Assembly: GCF_001908025.1 (NCBI RefSeq)
Contig: NZ_MQMG01000003.1
Location: 1-64,000, forward strand
From: Geobacillus proteiniphilus
GTDB taxonomy: Bacteria > Bacillota > Bacilli > Bacillales > Anoxybacillaceae
Direction of reading: 5' to 3'
DNA: 64,000 bases
Shown: positions 9,901 to 17,953 of the stretch, in pieces
How positions within the stretch are numbered: the first letter of the stretch is position 1
Layout: each line of letters begins with the position of its first letter
The notes under the pieces: model-generated
What the model saw: only the letters and a program-made list of their open reading frames with translations
The model's database searches: none
What the model was told of the DNA's origin: nothing
Made by a program: the position numbers and the translations under genes

Positions 9901-10299
9901 TCCATCGATCATTTTTTTATTAAAGGTCGTACCTAAAATGGTATTCTCTGTTTCAACGTAATTCGTACTATTGGTACTATCCGTTAAACTAGAAGATACT
10001 TCCTCAAATAGTTTTTGCCCCTTTTTCTTCACATGAATAGGCTCAAAGTAGATCTTCTTTGTAAACGTGCCGTCACCGTTGTAGTAAACCTTTGTATTCT
10101 CAGTTCTTTCTTCTATGATTTCCCCTGGCTTGAGATCACGTTTCGGGGCTTGCGGCACCTTTGGCGGCTCCTCTTTTGGCTCTACACGGTCAACCCCTGA
10201 TCGGATCGTTTCGGCAAGTCCCTTTGTCGGGACGCTTGACATCACTAAAGCCCATACGACCATCCAAACCAACCATCGTCGCAAACGAATGTTTCTCAT
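6910..10299 (-). CDS. WapA/Rhs-type cell-surface protein, N-terminal half
   Basis: This 1,129-residue frame is exported: a signal peptide spans residues 1-29 (basic start, hydrophobic core, cut near LAE). A DNRLRE-type domain follows at about 290-470, then three fibronectin-III-like repeats at 476-870 (each with GATGYKVWI or similar, and WPT), then the DUF6531/Rhs entry domain (VNAATGNLIIDEDD) and YD repeats to the end. The start at 10299 is set by GGAAGGAG; earlier in-frame codons precede it. Together with the next frame it would make about 2,330 residues, the size of Bacillus WapA. The reading ends in RIYR-stop and resumes at MNYDQTK, so a single missing base is the simplest explanation for the split. 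Confidence 0.85.
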   Translation of the reverse strand: MRNIRLRRWLVWMVVWALVMSSVPTKGLAETIRSGVDRVEPKEEPPKVPQAPKRDLKPGEIIEERTENTKVYYNGDGTFTKKIYFEPIHVKKKGQKLFEEVSSSLTDSTNSTNYVETENTILGTTFNKKMIDGEYATFHYNGYSISYSILEAAGNDVQPIKAKDVAATYKKKDNKILHKNIFPSIDLQNITFNESTKEDLVLHSFTGYHIFKFRLKTNLHADIQDDGSILLTNQEHEKVFELPKPFMVDSNVDERSGEVQRSENVTYELQQDNQGYILTVKADPEWLKDPKRVYPVYIDPSTSIQVSTDAFVMSAYPTTNYSSSSSKWDSAQGQYVLKVGYYDGTTGTCYGFLNQDLSSIKNMNVTSATFNVYVTHSYYATTPTGLWLDVVNGPWSASTLTWNNKPSSTNIGKVDVARDQWAQFDVTNTVKEWASGTKPNYGFKLHTNGNGQTYWKKVVSTTNSSYKPYLSVTYTIPVPNTPTGTAFSNGDGTGYINLSWDPVPGATGYKVWIYNGKSYEAFDVGNVTSWSTKGKKIWPTPSEISAGRYDLHQDQLGTELAVDPSPVYRNSGGSYPNSKNYWFRVSAIFPQGESAMSGAYMPTIPNLAKPSAPTGVSYTNGNGTGYIDFKWNPVSGATGYKIWIFNGSYYESLDVGNVTSWTTKNKKYWPTSTEIQAGRYKLHVNDGLGTELAVDPSPVYANAGTKYATATNYWIRVSAYNSQGETVFSDAYMPSIPDLPVPSAPSGFAYSNQSGSNSGYVMLNWDKIPGATGYKVWIFNGLYYEAFDVGDVDHWTTQNKGIWPTPEEIQQGDSSTLTLHHDGKGLELPKDPSPMYAKMGTKYATSTNYYFRLSAYNADGETVFSSNALTVKIPEANEYLGKEEYWSIIDVPYGSVNAATGNLIIDEDDVSISGRGPGLEITRTYNSLSTSVGLFGKGWHSDAEMNIVAQGNEARFTDEDGTLHIFTKLSDGTYKAPTGVYLELSETTDEYILTTKDQTKIHFQKSNGKLTKIVDGHGNATTYSYSNGKLVSITDASGRKLSMEYNASGRIQKITDPMNRTITYEYNNDLLTKVTQTGGEVTRYQYNELGRLEKVLEPTHTEAKTVVNQFIYNGDRLSQAIDPENRIYR

Positions 10300-10561
10300 A
10301 TGCTCTCCTTCCCGATTTCCATTACTTTTACAATCAAATTGTATCTTTCCTGCTCCCTGCCATCCATCATTTTCGACAGACAAAGTTCGACATGGTTTTT
10401 CATTTTCTTCGGAAGCTTTTGCGAGTAAACCAATTTGTATGTGAAATGGAGAAAGAGTCCTAAACGAAGATTGCCAGTGGTTGCTTGCGATGGTGATCTT
10501 GATCACTTAGCGAAAGGCTGTAAATGATCGTTTTATTTGAACACCAAGCTACCCGCTTTCC

Positions 10562-10640
10562 GTGAAAATCCCGTCGGCAAGCGGTGATTTTCATCCCCGG
10601 GTCGAGGGCAAACTTGTCCATGGACCTTTCTTGGCGCTTT
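10562..10640. repeat. Short relative of repeats A and B
   Basis: This shares GATTTTCATCCCCGGGT, GAGGGCAAAC and CCATGGACCTTTC with copy A. TGAAAATC at 10562-10569 and GATTTTCA at 10586-10593 form an inverted pair. Read on the minus strand it gives a hairpin followed by GGGGATGAAAATC, which is similar in layout to the left end of the tnpB element at 39665-39690. It lies between the Rhs gene and the next gene, outside any ORF I can support. Confidence 0.45.
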
Positions 10641-10690
10641 TTCTAGGTTTCGGTTATGATGAGGGTAAAACGAACGAAAGGGGGATCAGC

Positions 10691-10882
10691 ATGTACGATA
10701 AACATTTATACGTCTTTGACGGCAACACCCCGCGCGAAGCGGTCATCCGCAACTATACGACAGACGACTTCACTGATCTCATCCGCGTGCAGCAAGAAAG
10801 TTTAGAAGACGAAGAATCGCTCAACCATGCCGTGTTAATGGAATGGCGCAATCCGTTCAAGCAAAAACAAGGACACAATTGA
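10691..10882 (+). pseudogene. Small protein resembling the start of a GNAT acetyltransferase
   Basis: This frame has 63 codons, with GGGGGATCAGC before ATG 10691. The first ~35 residues (VIRNYTTDDFTDLIRVQQES) resemble the N-terminus of GNAT N-acetyltransferases. The rest does not continue that fold and stops soon after, so this may be the remnant of a deleted acetyltransferase gene. A promoter-like TTGGCG / TATGAT pair lies just upstream, near 10632-10661. It could also be a genuine small protein; I cannot tell which from sequence alone. Confidence 0.4.
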
Positions 10883-10962
10883 CAGAAACGAAAAAAAGGA
10901 ATCACCAGCATCGGCGGCGAACTAAGAAAAGGAGAACGACCGACGGAAAGGAATGGCGGCCG

Positions 10963-11514
10963 ATGAAATCGATTTTGTATAGTGATCCGCTTGCTCCTTT
11001 GCTTATTCGCAATGAATTGTTTTCCCTGCTGCCAGCGCACATTTCCCGTTTGACCGTCGTTTGCATCGGCAGCAACCGCATCAACGGCGACAGCTTAGGG
11101 CCGTTCGTCGGCACGCTGCTGGAAAACGCTTATCCGGATCATTTGACCGTCATCGGTACACTTAGGAAGCCTGTCGATGCAACGAACATTCATCGTGTTT
11201 TCGAGCGGCTGCAACACGAGCGCGGAGCGTATGTGGTGGCAATCGACAGCATTGTCGGGCCGCAGCCGTTTGTCCATACGATCGCCATCCGCCCTGGCGC
11301 CCTTTCCCCTGGCACTGCGCTTGGCAAATCGCTGCCACCGGTCGGAGACATCAGCGTCATGGGAGTCATGATGGAGGACACGGCCGATGTAAGCGCGCTT
11401 CCGTATACGAATTTGCACATTGTTTACCAAATGGCGAAAGTCATCGCTTTAGGCCTTTCACTTACGATCCGGCAGCGGTATGGCTATGAATCATCGACAC
11501 CGCTGTTGGCTTGA
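10963..11514 (+). CDS. yyaC: Sporulation protein YyaC (DUF1256)
   Basis: This 183-residue protein has the YyaC fold, which is related to the germination protease Gpr. Visible segments are VVCIGSNRINGDSLGPFVGTLL at about 27-48, VVAIDSIVG in the middle, and GDISVMGVMMED near the C-terminus. Its function in spores is not settled. The start at 10963 follows GGAAAGGAATGG; a longer reading would add a very basic, unrelated 40-residue leader. It is convergent with ptsI, and a hairpin at 11551-11590 separates them. Confidence 0.85.
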   Translation: MKSILYSDPLAPLLIRNELFSLLPAHISRLTVVCIGSNRINGDSLGPFVGTLLENAYPDHLTVIGTLRKPVDATNIHRVFERLQHERGAYVVAIDSIVGPQPFVHTIAIRPGALSPGTALGKSLPPVGDISVMGVMMEDTADVSALPYTNLHIVYQMAKVIALGLSLTIRQRYGYESSTPLLA

Positions 11515-11550
11515 ACAGAGCGCGGAAACATATGTCTTGCCTTTAAAGGC

Positions 11551-11590
11551 AAAAAAAGGCGCAGCGGCCGATTCATGCCGCTGCACCTTT
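11551..11590 (-). terminator. Terminator of the pts operon
   Basis: GCAGCGGC pairs with GCCGCTGC around a short loop. On the minus strand the stem is followed by CCTTTTTTT, a good U-tract directly after the ptsI stop. On the plus strand it could also slow transcription from yyaC, although the T-tract there is short. Confidence 0.8.
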
Positions 11591-11598
11591 CGCTATGA

Positions 11599-13320
11599 TC
11601 AAGCCATATGGAACGTTCGTTTGACAAACGACACGACTTCCTCAGCCGTACCAAGCGACAGCACTGTCTCTTTCACGCAGACCGCATCCTCTTTTGACAG
11701 CCGCTTCAGCTGGGCGCGCGCCGGCAAAATCGAGGTGGCGCTCATGCTGAACTCATCAAGGCCAAGAGCAAGCAAAATCGGAATGGCGATCGGGTCGCCG
11801 GCCATTTCCCCGCACATCCCGACCCATTTTCCTTCGCGGTGAGCGGCGTCAATGACATAGCTGATGAGCCGCAAAATGGCCGGGTTGTACGGTTGATATA
11901 GATACGACACCCTCTCATTCATCCGGTCGGCCGCCATCGTATATTGGATCAGGTCGTTCGTTCCGATGCTGAAGAAATCGACTTCTTTCGCAAACTGGTC
12001 CGCCATGACGGCAGCCGCCGGAATCTCGACCATCATGCCGACTTCAATTCCATTCGCAACTGGAACCCCTTGGCGGAGGAGCGCTTCTTTTTCTTCGAGT
12101 AAAATCGCTTTCGCTTGGCGGAATTCATCGAGCGTCGCAATCATCGGGAACATGATTTTCAAATTGCCGTGCACGCTCGCCCGCAGCAAGGCGCGCAGCT
12201 GCGTGCGGAACATGTCTTGCATTTCCAGGCAAAGGCGAATGGCTCGAAACCCTAAAAACGGGTTCATCTCTTTTGGCAAGTGTAAATACGGGAGCTCTTT
12301 GTCGCCGCCAATGTCAAGCGTACGCACAACGACCGGCTTGCCGCCCATTTGTTCAAGCACCGTTTTGTAAGCCGCAAACTGTTCGTCTTCCGTAGGCAGC
12401 TCCGATCGTCCCATGTATAAAAATTCCGTGCGATACAATCCGATCCCTTCTGCCCCGTTGGCCAACGCTCCTTTCACATCGTCCGGCGTGCCGATATTGG
12501 CCGCCAGCTCAACGTGCACGCCATCAGCGGTGACCGTCGGTTGATCGACAAGCTTCGCCCATTCCGCTTTTTGCTCCTCATAGCGAGCCCGCTTCTCTTC
12601 ATAACGCGCAAGCAGCTCCGGGGACGGATTGACGACGACTTGACCGTCGAGCCCATCGACGATGACAATGTCGCCGTTTTGCACTTCCGCCGTAATCGCC
12701 TTCGTGCCGACGACAGCCGGGATTTCGAGCGAGCGGGCCATAATGGCCGAATGCGACGTTCGCCCGCCGATGTCGGTGGCAAATCCTTTCACATATTGGC
12801 GGTTCAGCTGCGCCGTATCGGATGGCGTCAAATCCTCAGCGATAATGACGACCTCTTCGGAAATGAGGCTCGGATTGGAGATCGTCACACCAAGCAAATG
12901 GGCGAGGACGCGCTTCGTCACATCGCGGATATCGGCGGCCCGCTCTTTCATATACTCATTGTCCATGCCTTCAAACATGGAAATGAAAAACGATGCCGTT
13001 TCATGGAGCGCATATTCCGCATTCACTTGTTCTGTTTTGATTTTTTCCTTAATCGGGTTCAGCAATTCTGGGTCGTCAAGCACAAGCAAGTGGGCGGCAA
13101 AAATGGCGGCTTTGTCTTCACCAAGCTTTTCCAAGGCATGCTGTTTGATGGCTTCCAGCTCTTCTTTCGCTTTCGCGACCGCCGCCTCAAGCCGCGCAAT
13201 TTCCGCCTCGACGTCGGCGACCGTCCGTTTTTCGGCCGCCAAATGAGGCGTCTCCAAGCGGTATGCCTTGGCGATGGCGATGCCGCTTGAAGCGGCGATG
13301 CCATGAATCGTCTTTTCCAT
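11599..13320 (-). CDS. ptsI: PTS enzyme I (PEP-protein phosphotransferase)
   Basis: This 573-residue cytosolic enzyme takes phosphate from PEP and passes it to HPr, the first step of the sugar phosphotransferase system. The active-site histidine is His190 in [13 protein letters not shown]. The C-terminal PEP-binding barrel shows [22 protein letters not shown] and [12 protein letters not shown]. The length is normal for the family. The ATG overlaps the ptsH stop (TAATG), so the two are translationally coupled. It is the last gene of glcT-ptsG-ptsH-ptsI, as in other Bacillaceae. Confidence 0.97.
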   Translation of the reverse strand: MEKTIHGIAASSGIAIAKAYRLETPHLAAEKRTVADVEAEIARLEAAVAKAKEELEAIKQHALEKLGEDKAAIFAAHLLVLDDPELLNPIKEKIKTEQVNAEYALHETASFFISMFEGMDNEYMKERAADIRDVTKRVLAHLLGVTISNPSLISEEVVIIAEDLTPSDTAQLNRQYVKGFATDIGGRTSHSAIMARSLEIPAVVGTKAITAEVQNGDIVIVDGLDGQVVVNPSPELLARYEEKRARYEEQKAEWAKLVDQPTVTADGVHVELAANIGTPDDVKGALANGAEGIGLYRTEFLYMGRSELPTEDEQFAAYKTVLEQMGGKPVVVRTLDIGGDKELPYLHLPKEMNPFLGFRAIRLCLEMQDMFRTQLRALLRASVHGNLKIMFPMIATLDEFRQAKAILLEEKEALLRQGVPVANGIEVGMMVEIPAAAVMADQFAKEVDFFSIGTNDLIQYTMAADRMNERVSYLYQPYNPAILRLISYVIDAAHREGKWVGMCGEMAGDPIAIPILLALGLDEFSMSATSILPARAQLKRLSKEDAVCVKETVLSLGTAEEVVSFVKRTFHMA

Positions 13321-13586
13321 TATTCCGCAAGGCCTTCCTTTGCCAACGTATCGGTTAACGCCGCCATTGCTTCTGCCGCATCGGCCCCTTCTGCCGTGAT
13401 TTTGATCGTCGCCCCTTTCGGAATTCCTAACGACATGACGCCCATGATCGATTTCAAGTTCACCGTTTTGCCGTTGTACTCAAGCTGGATTTCGCTGTTG
13501 AATTTGCTCGCTGTTTGCACCAAAATCGTCGCCGGACGAGCGTGGATGCCGGAATCAGAAACGACTTTAAACGTTTTTTCTGCCAT
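13320..13586 (-). CDS. ptsH: Phosphocarrier protein HPr
   Basis: This 88-residue protein carries phosphate from enzyme I to the sugar-specific EII proteins. His15 (SGIHARPAT) is the catalytic site. Ser46 (NLKSIMGV) is the regulatory site phosphorylated by HPr kinase for CcpA-dependent catabolite control. The start MAEKTFKV at 13586 matches the family; the upstream extension is basic and unlikely to be translated. A GC-rich stem-loop at about 13633-13680 lies between ptsG and ptsH and may set their relative expression. Confidence 0.97.
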   Translation of the reverse strand: MAEKTFKVVSDSGIHARPATILVQTASKFNSEIQLEYNGKTVNLKSIMGVMSLGIPKGATIKITAEGADAAEAMAALTDTLAKEGLAE

Positions 13587-13692
13587 GTCCATCATTCCCC
13601 TTTTCTTCAATTTTTTCTTTGCCATCATATCAAATGCAGGGGCGGGGAGGCAACGGAAAATGCTTGGTCCCGCCCCGCCGCGAATAAGCAGT

Positions 13693-15711
13693 TTAGCTGA
13701 TCGTCACAACAGCGTCTTCTCCTCGAGCAACCGGGCCTTGCTTGTTGACGTGAACCGTTTCGCCGGCTTTGAGATTCGTGAAAATCACCGGCGTAACGAT
13801 CGATGGCGCGTTCTGTTTTACATAATCAAGGTCGACGCGCAAAATCGGCTGCCCTTTTTTCACTTCGTCGCCTTCCTTCACAAGCGCTTCAAACCCTTGG
13901 CCGTTCAGCTTCACCGTGTCGATGCCGACGTGGATTAACATTTCATGCCCGCCGGCCGACTGAATGCCAATGGCGTGCTTCGTCGGAAATACGTTGATGA
14001 TTTTGCCATCAACCGGAGAGACGACCGTGCCGTCCGTCGGCATGACCGCGAAGCCGTCGCCCATCATTTTTTGCGAAAACACTTGGTCCGGCACTTCAGC
14101 GAGCGGAACGACCTCTCCTGACATCGGCGAAGCAATCGTTTCGGACTTCGCGGCTTCCGGGGCCGCTGCTTTCGGTTTCTCTTCCGCCCGGGCCGGCGCT
14201 TTTCCTTGCATGATGTCTTGAATTTGCCCTTTTAACATATCCGATTTCGGACCGAAAATCGCTTGCACGTTGTTGCCGACTTCAAGCACCCCTGCGGCGC
14301 CGAGCGCTTTCAACCGGTCTTTATCGACCCGGCCGATATCATGGACCGAAACGCGCAAACGTGTAATGCATGCGTCCAAATGTTCGATGTTTTCCTTTCC
14401 GCCAAGGGCGGCGAGCACTTCGTACGGCAGATCGCCAGCGGCGGCTGCCTCGGCTTTCGGTGCTTCCTCGACCGTTTTTTCCCGGCCCGGCGTCGCCAAA
14501 TCCCATTTGCGGATCGCAAAGCGGAATCCGAAATAATAAATCACGGCAAACACCAAGCCGACCGGAATGACAAGCCACCATGCCGTCCGGTTTGGCAGAA
14601 CGCCAAACAGCAAGAAGTCAATGACCCCGCCGGAGAAGGTCATCCCGATTTTGACGTTCAACAGGTGCATGATCATAAACGACAAGCCGGCAAAGACGCA
14701 GTGAATGGCAAACAGCGCCGGGGCGACGAACAAGAACGAAAATTCGATCGGTTCGGTAATCCCGGTCAAAAACGATGTCAACGCGGCCGACCCCATGATG
14801 CCGGCAACGACTTTTTTGTTTTCCGGTCGCGCTTCGTGGTAGATCGCGAGCGCCGCTGCCGGGAGACCGAACATCATAAACGGGAATTTCCCGGTCATGA
14901 ACGTGCCGGCCGTCAATTTGACCCCGTCTTTCAGTTGCTCGAAAAAGATTTTTTGATCGCCATGGACCACTTGCCCGGCTTTATTGACGTACTCGCCAAA
15001 TTCAAACCAAAACGGTGCATAGAAAATATGATGCAAACCAAACGGAATGAGCGCCCGTTCGATGACGCCGAAAATGAACGCGGCCAACGTTTTGTTCGCA
15101 TCGATCATATTGTGCGAAAACGCATTGAGCCCGTGCTGAATCGGCGGCCAGATGAATGTCATGAGAATGCCAAGCACGACTGCGGACGCCGCCGTCACGA
15201 TCGGCACGAACCGCTTGCCGGCGAAAAAGCCGAGATATTGCGGAAGTTCGATATTGAAGTATTTGTTGTACATGTACGCTGCCAAAATCCCGACGATAAT
15301 CCCCCCAAATACGCCGGTTTGCAGCGTCGGGATGCCGAGAATGTTGGCGTACGACGGGTCGGCGCCGATCATATCGGAAGTCACGCCCAAGATGACGCTC
15401 ATCGTCACATTCATAATCAAGTAGCCGATGATCGCCGCCAAGCCCGCGACCCCGTCCCCGCCGGCAAGGCCGATCGCCACACCAACCGCAAACAAGAGCG
15501 ACAAGTTGGAGAAGACGATGCCGCCTGCTTGCTCCATCACATTGGAGATGAGCACGACCCAGTCGGCTTTGAGCGCCGGAATTTTGTCAGTGAGCGCCGG
15601 GTTTTTCAAGGCGTTGCCAAGCGCCAACAAAATCCCGGCCGCCGGCAAGATCGCCACCGGCAGCATGAGCGCTTTCCCGACCTTTTGCAGCGTGCCAAAC
15701 GCTCGTTTCAT
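13693..15711 (-). CDS. ptsG: Glucose PTS permease EIICBA
   Basis: This 672-residue protein imports and phosphorylates glucose. Order of domains: membrane EIIC (about 1-400, many hydrophobic helices), EIIB with phosphorylated Cys448 ([11 protein letters not shown]), an Ala/Pro/Glu-rich linker, and EIIA with His594 ([12 protein letters not shown]). The start at 15711 is chosen because AAAGGAGG sits eight bases upstream; the in-frame ATG six bases earlier is too close to that site. It follows glcT, with a hairpin leader between them, and heads the ptsGHI transcript. Family knowledge points to control by GlcT antitermination. Confidence 0.95.
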   Translation of the reverse strand: MKRAFGTLQKVGKALMLPVAILPAAGILLALGNALKNPALTDKIPALKADWVVLISNVMEQAGGIVFSNLSLLFAVGVAIGLAGGDGVAGLAAIIGYLIMNVTMSVILGVTSDMIGADPSYANILGIPTLQTGVFGGIIVGILAAYMYNKYFNIELPQYLGFFAGKRFVPIVTAASAVVLGILMTFIWPPIQHGLNAFSHNMIDANKTLAAFIFGVIERALIPFGLHHIFYAPFWFEFGEYVNKAGQVVHGDQKIFFEQLKDGVKLTAGTFMTGKFPFMMFGLPAAALAIYHEARPENKKVVAGIMGSAALTSFLTGITEPIEFSFLFVAPALFAIHCVFAGLSFMIMHLLNVKIGMTFSGGVIDFLLFGVLPNRTAWWLVIPVGLVFAVIYYFGFRFAIRKWDLATPGREKTVEEAPKAEAAAAGDLPYEVLAALGGKENIEHLDACITRLRVSVHDIGRVDKDRLKALGAAGVLEVGNNVQAIFGPKSDMLKGQIQDIMQGKAPARAEEKPKAAAPEAAKSETIASPMSGEVVPLAEVPDQVFSQKMMGDGFAVMPTDGTVVSPVDGKIINVFPTKHAIGIQSAGGHEMLIHVGIDTVKLNGQGFEALVKEGDEVKKGQPILRVDLDYVKQNAPSIVTPVIFTNLKAGETVHVNKQGPVARGEDAVVTIS

Positions 15712-15810
15712 CTTCATAACCTCCTTTAGTTTCCTTTTCTTAAGTTTTACAGCAAACGACCGATTCATGTACCGAAAATGAAGCGGGCGTTTCCGAGGGA
15801 GCCGGCGCAA

Positions 15811-15912
15811 TAAAAAAGGCATGACTAAAGAGAGACAAAAAGAACGCTTACAACAGCGCAAAGATGAATTCGCAGCTGTTGCCGCCTTATTTGCCCTCTT
15901 TACTCATGCCTG
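15811..15912 (-). promoter_or_regulatory. ptsG leader: nested hairpins with terminator, likely GlcT target
   Basis: On the minus strand, GGCATGAGTAAAGAG (15897-15911) pairs with CTCTTTAGTCATGCC (15818-15832) with one mismatch and is followed by TTTTTTATT, an intrinsic terminator about 100 bases before ptsG. Inside the loop, CAACAGC (15875-15881) pairs with GCTGTTG (15851-15857), with the extra GCGAA/TTTGC bases giving a longer irregular stem. In GlcT systems, RNA binding to a ~30-nt antiterminator prevents the terminator. Here the inner hairpin is the candidate site, although the two stems are nested rather than overlapping. Confidence 0.6.
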
Positions 15913-15943
15913 ATCGAGTCAGTAACACGTAAAGCGAGACAAC

Positions 15944-16801
15944 CTATGCAGTTGTATTGTTCTTTTTCTCCGCCAGCCGTTGCAAATGCAACGTCAAATA
16001 GACCGCCTCGGCATCGTCCGCCGGCAGATGAAGCGTTTGCTGCATGACTTTGACCAACTTCCATGCTAGATTATAGCATAATGGATACGCTTCCTTCAAG
16101 ATTTTCGACAAATTTTTTGGTTCTTCGACTTTTTCGCCTTTTTTCATCCGCTCAATCGCATAGCGCAAGTGACGGACAAACCGCAAATAATGAACGCTCT
16201 CGCGGTCGATGTCAACGCCAAGCTGTTGCTCGACGATCTTGACAAGATCAGCAATGAGCTGGGAATATCGATTCGCTTCCGACACGCTTTGCTTGGAAAT
16301 CGCGCTATGAATATGAAGGGCAATAAAGCCTGCCTCTCCTTCAGGCAGCACAATCCCGAGCTTTTGTTCAATCATGCGGGCCACTTCATTGGCAATTTCA
16401 TATTCCAACGGATACAAGCTTTTCGTCTCAGCCAAAAACGGGTTTTTGACATCCAATCCTTGTTCAAGCCGCTTTAATGTAAAAGCGATATGGTCCGTCA
16501 GCGCCACATGGATGTGCTCGTCGAGCGGCGCGCCCACGCGTTGCTGAATATGTTGAACCACCTCGCTCATGAGGGCGATGAATTCTTCGCTCAATTCCGG
16601 AAGCAGCTTTTTGTATTGCTCTTGTTCGCGTTCGTTTTTCAGAACGAAACATTTTTCCACAGCGCTCTTGGCAATCTCGTCCCCCCGTTTTTTGCCGAAG
16701 CCGATTCCTTTGCCGAGCAAAACGACTTCGCCATATGCCGGATGGGAAGCGATTAACACGTTGTTGTTGAGCGTTTTTTCGACGCGAAACGGCTGTTCCA
16801 T
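15944..16801 (-). CDS. glcT: BglG/SacY-family antiterminator GlcT
   Basis: This 285-residue protein has an N-terminal RNA-binding CAT domain (about 1-60: VEKTLNNNVLIAS, GKGIGFGKK) and two PTS regulation domains. PRD1 shows HIHVALTDHIAF and PRD2 shows VHYLRFVRHLRYAIER. When not phosphorylated by PtsG it binds the ptsG leader and permits read-through. The start at 16801 has GGAAAGGAGGGAGG in front. It lies directly upstream of ptsG on the same strand. Confidence 0.92.
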   Translation of the reverse strand: MEQPFRVEKTLNNNVLIASHPAYGEVVLLGKGIGFGKKRGDEIAKSAVEKCFVLKNEREQEQYKKLLPELSEEFIALMSEVVQHIQQRVGAPLDEHIHVALTDHIAFTLKRLEQGLDVKNPFLAETKSLYPLEYEIANEVARMIEQKLGIVLPEGEAGFIALHIHSAISKQSVSEANRYSQLIADLVKIVEQQLGVDIDRESVHYLRFVRHLRYAIERMKKGEKVEEPKNLSKILKEAYPLCYNLAWKLVKVMQQTLHLPADDAEAVYLTLHLQRLAEKKNNTTA

Positions 16802-16943
16802 CAGCCTCCCTCCTTTCCGCACCCATCGTCTGCCGCTAGTCTATGCAGACTACATTATAAACCGGATGGGCCATCGCTCTCAATGACGTTTTTTGGATGG
16901 GACGCCGCTCTTCTCGACATACTAATGGGAGGGAGGAAAGAAT

Positions 16944-17765
16944 ATGCCATACGTATCGATCAACCAACGAGTCCGCCTTTACTATGAGGAAAAAGGAGAA
17001 GGAACACCGCTTTTGTTCATCCATCCCCCAGGAATGGGGCATGCCGTTTTTTGCCGCCAAGAACCGCTCGCCCGCCATTTTCGCCTTATTTTGTATGATA
17101 TGCGTGGAAACGGGCGAAGCAGTTCGTCAGATGCACCGATCACCGTACCGCTGCTTGCCGACGACATTTCCGTATTGCTCCGCGCCCTCGGCGTTCGGCG
17201 CGCCATCATTTGCGGCTACTCAAACGGCGGATCCATTGCGCTTGATTTCGCGCTCCGCTATCCCGAGCATGTCGAACAGCTCGTTTTGATCGGCGGGTTT
17301 CCGGAAGTGTGCACCCCGCTTTTGTTCAGCGAGTTTTTGCTCGGCATCTCCGCCGCAAAACTTGGGGCCATCCCGCTGCTTGCGGCGGCTCTTGCTTGGG
17401 GGCACAAAACGAACTGGCGCGAATGGCAGCTGTTGCGGCGGTACGCCCGGCTGACCCATAAACGGGATTTAAACGCCATGTACCAGGCTGGGCTTGTTTA
17501 TGGATGCACAAAACAACTGTCTTCCCTCCGCTTGCCCGTGCTCCTTATTTATGGAGCACGCGATCGTTACATCCATCCGTATATCGCTATGTTCCAACGT
17601 TATGTGCCGCATGCAGATATTGTGTTTATTGACCAGGCCCGCCATCAAATTCCGACGAAACATAGCAGCGAACTAAACAGCATTTTGCGGGCATACGGCA
17701 AGCGGAGCGAAACTGGCCGAAAGGAGGGGATCGCATGTCGAACAAAGGAAGACAAAACAAGGTGA
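16944..17765 (+). CDS. Alpha/beta-hydrolase
   Basis: This 273-residue cytosolic protein has an alpha/beta-hydrolase fold. The oxyanion region is HPPGMGH (about 28-34), the nucleophile elbow is CGYSNGGS, the catalytic Asp is in YGARDRYIHP and the catalytic His is in ARHQIPTK. The substrate cannot be told; relatives include lactone and ester hydrolases. GGGAGGGAGGAAAG precedes the ATG. It is divergent from glcT, with about 140 bases between, and its last 30 bases overlap the next small gene. The C-terminal ~25 residues are polar and probably not part of the fold. Confidence 0.85.
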   Translation: MPYVSINQRVRLYYEEKGEGTPLLFIHPPGMGHAVFCRQEPLARHFRLILYDMRGNGRSSSSDAPITVPLLADDISVLLRALGVRRAIICGYSNGGSIALDFALRYPEHVEQLVLIGGFPEVCTPLLFSEFLLGISAAKLGAIPLLAAALAWGHKTNWREWQLLRRYARLTHKRDLNAMYQAGLVYGCTKQLSSLRLPVLLIYGARDRYIHPYIAMFQRYVPHADIVFIDQARHQIPTKHSSELNSILRAYGKRSETGRKEGIACRTKEDKTR

Positions 17766-17863
17766 GCCAAGAAGTAGCCAACCCGACCGTCTCCAAGACG
17801 GAGGCAGAAATGGCCAAAGACAGCGTGGATACGGCCAAGCAAGCGAAAAAGAACCGCTCGTAG
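17735..17863 (+). CDS. Small hydrophilic protein (42 residues)
   Basis: This short frame begins with ATG 17735, preceded by a very good site (AAGGAGGGGA, five bases away), and encodes MSNKGRQNKV...KQAKKNRS. It is rich in Lys, Ser, Asn, Ala and Thr with no hydrophobic stretch, a composition common in minor spore proteins of Bacillaceae. It overlaps the 3' end of the hydrolase gene in another frame and is therefore translationally linked to it. The family was not recognised. Confidence 0.6.
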   Translation: MSNKGRQNKVSQEVANPTVSKTEAEMAKDSVDTAKQAKKNRS

Positions 17864-17872
17864 CGACAGCGA

Positions 17873-17910
17873 GGCTGCCCTTTTTTGGGGACAGCCCCGC
17901 TGTTTTGCCG
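17873..17910 (+). terminator. Possible terminator after the hydrolase pair
   Basis: GGCTG (17873-17878 region) pairs with CAGCC across CCC-T6-GGG, making an 8-pair stem directly after the small gene's stop. The T-tract after the stem (CTGTTTTG) is weak. It may serve the convergent antiporter gene as well. Confidence 0.4.
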
Positions 17911-17953
17911 CTATAGCGCCGGCCATCGGCCCGGCTGCCCACTTCGACGGCGA

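Noticed and set aside
12514-13290. Plus-strand frame opposite ptsI
   Set aside because: Arg/His/Asp-rich shadow of a certain gene.
14263-15729. Long plus-strand open frame opposite ptsG (488 codons)
   Set aside because: Its product is His/Arg/Asp-rich with no family, and it mirrors the codon bias of ptsG, a known artefact in GC-rich genes.
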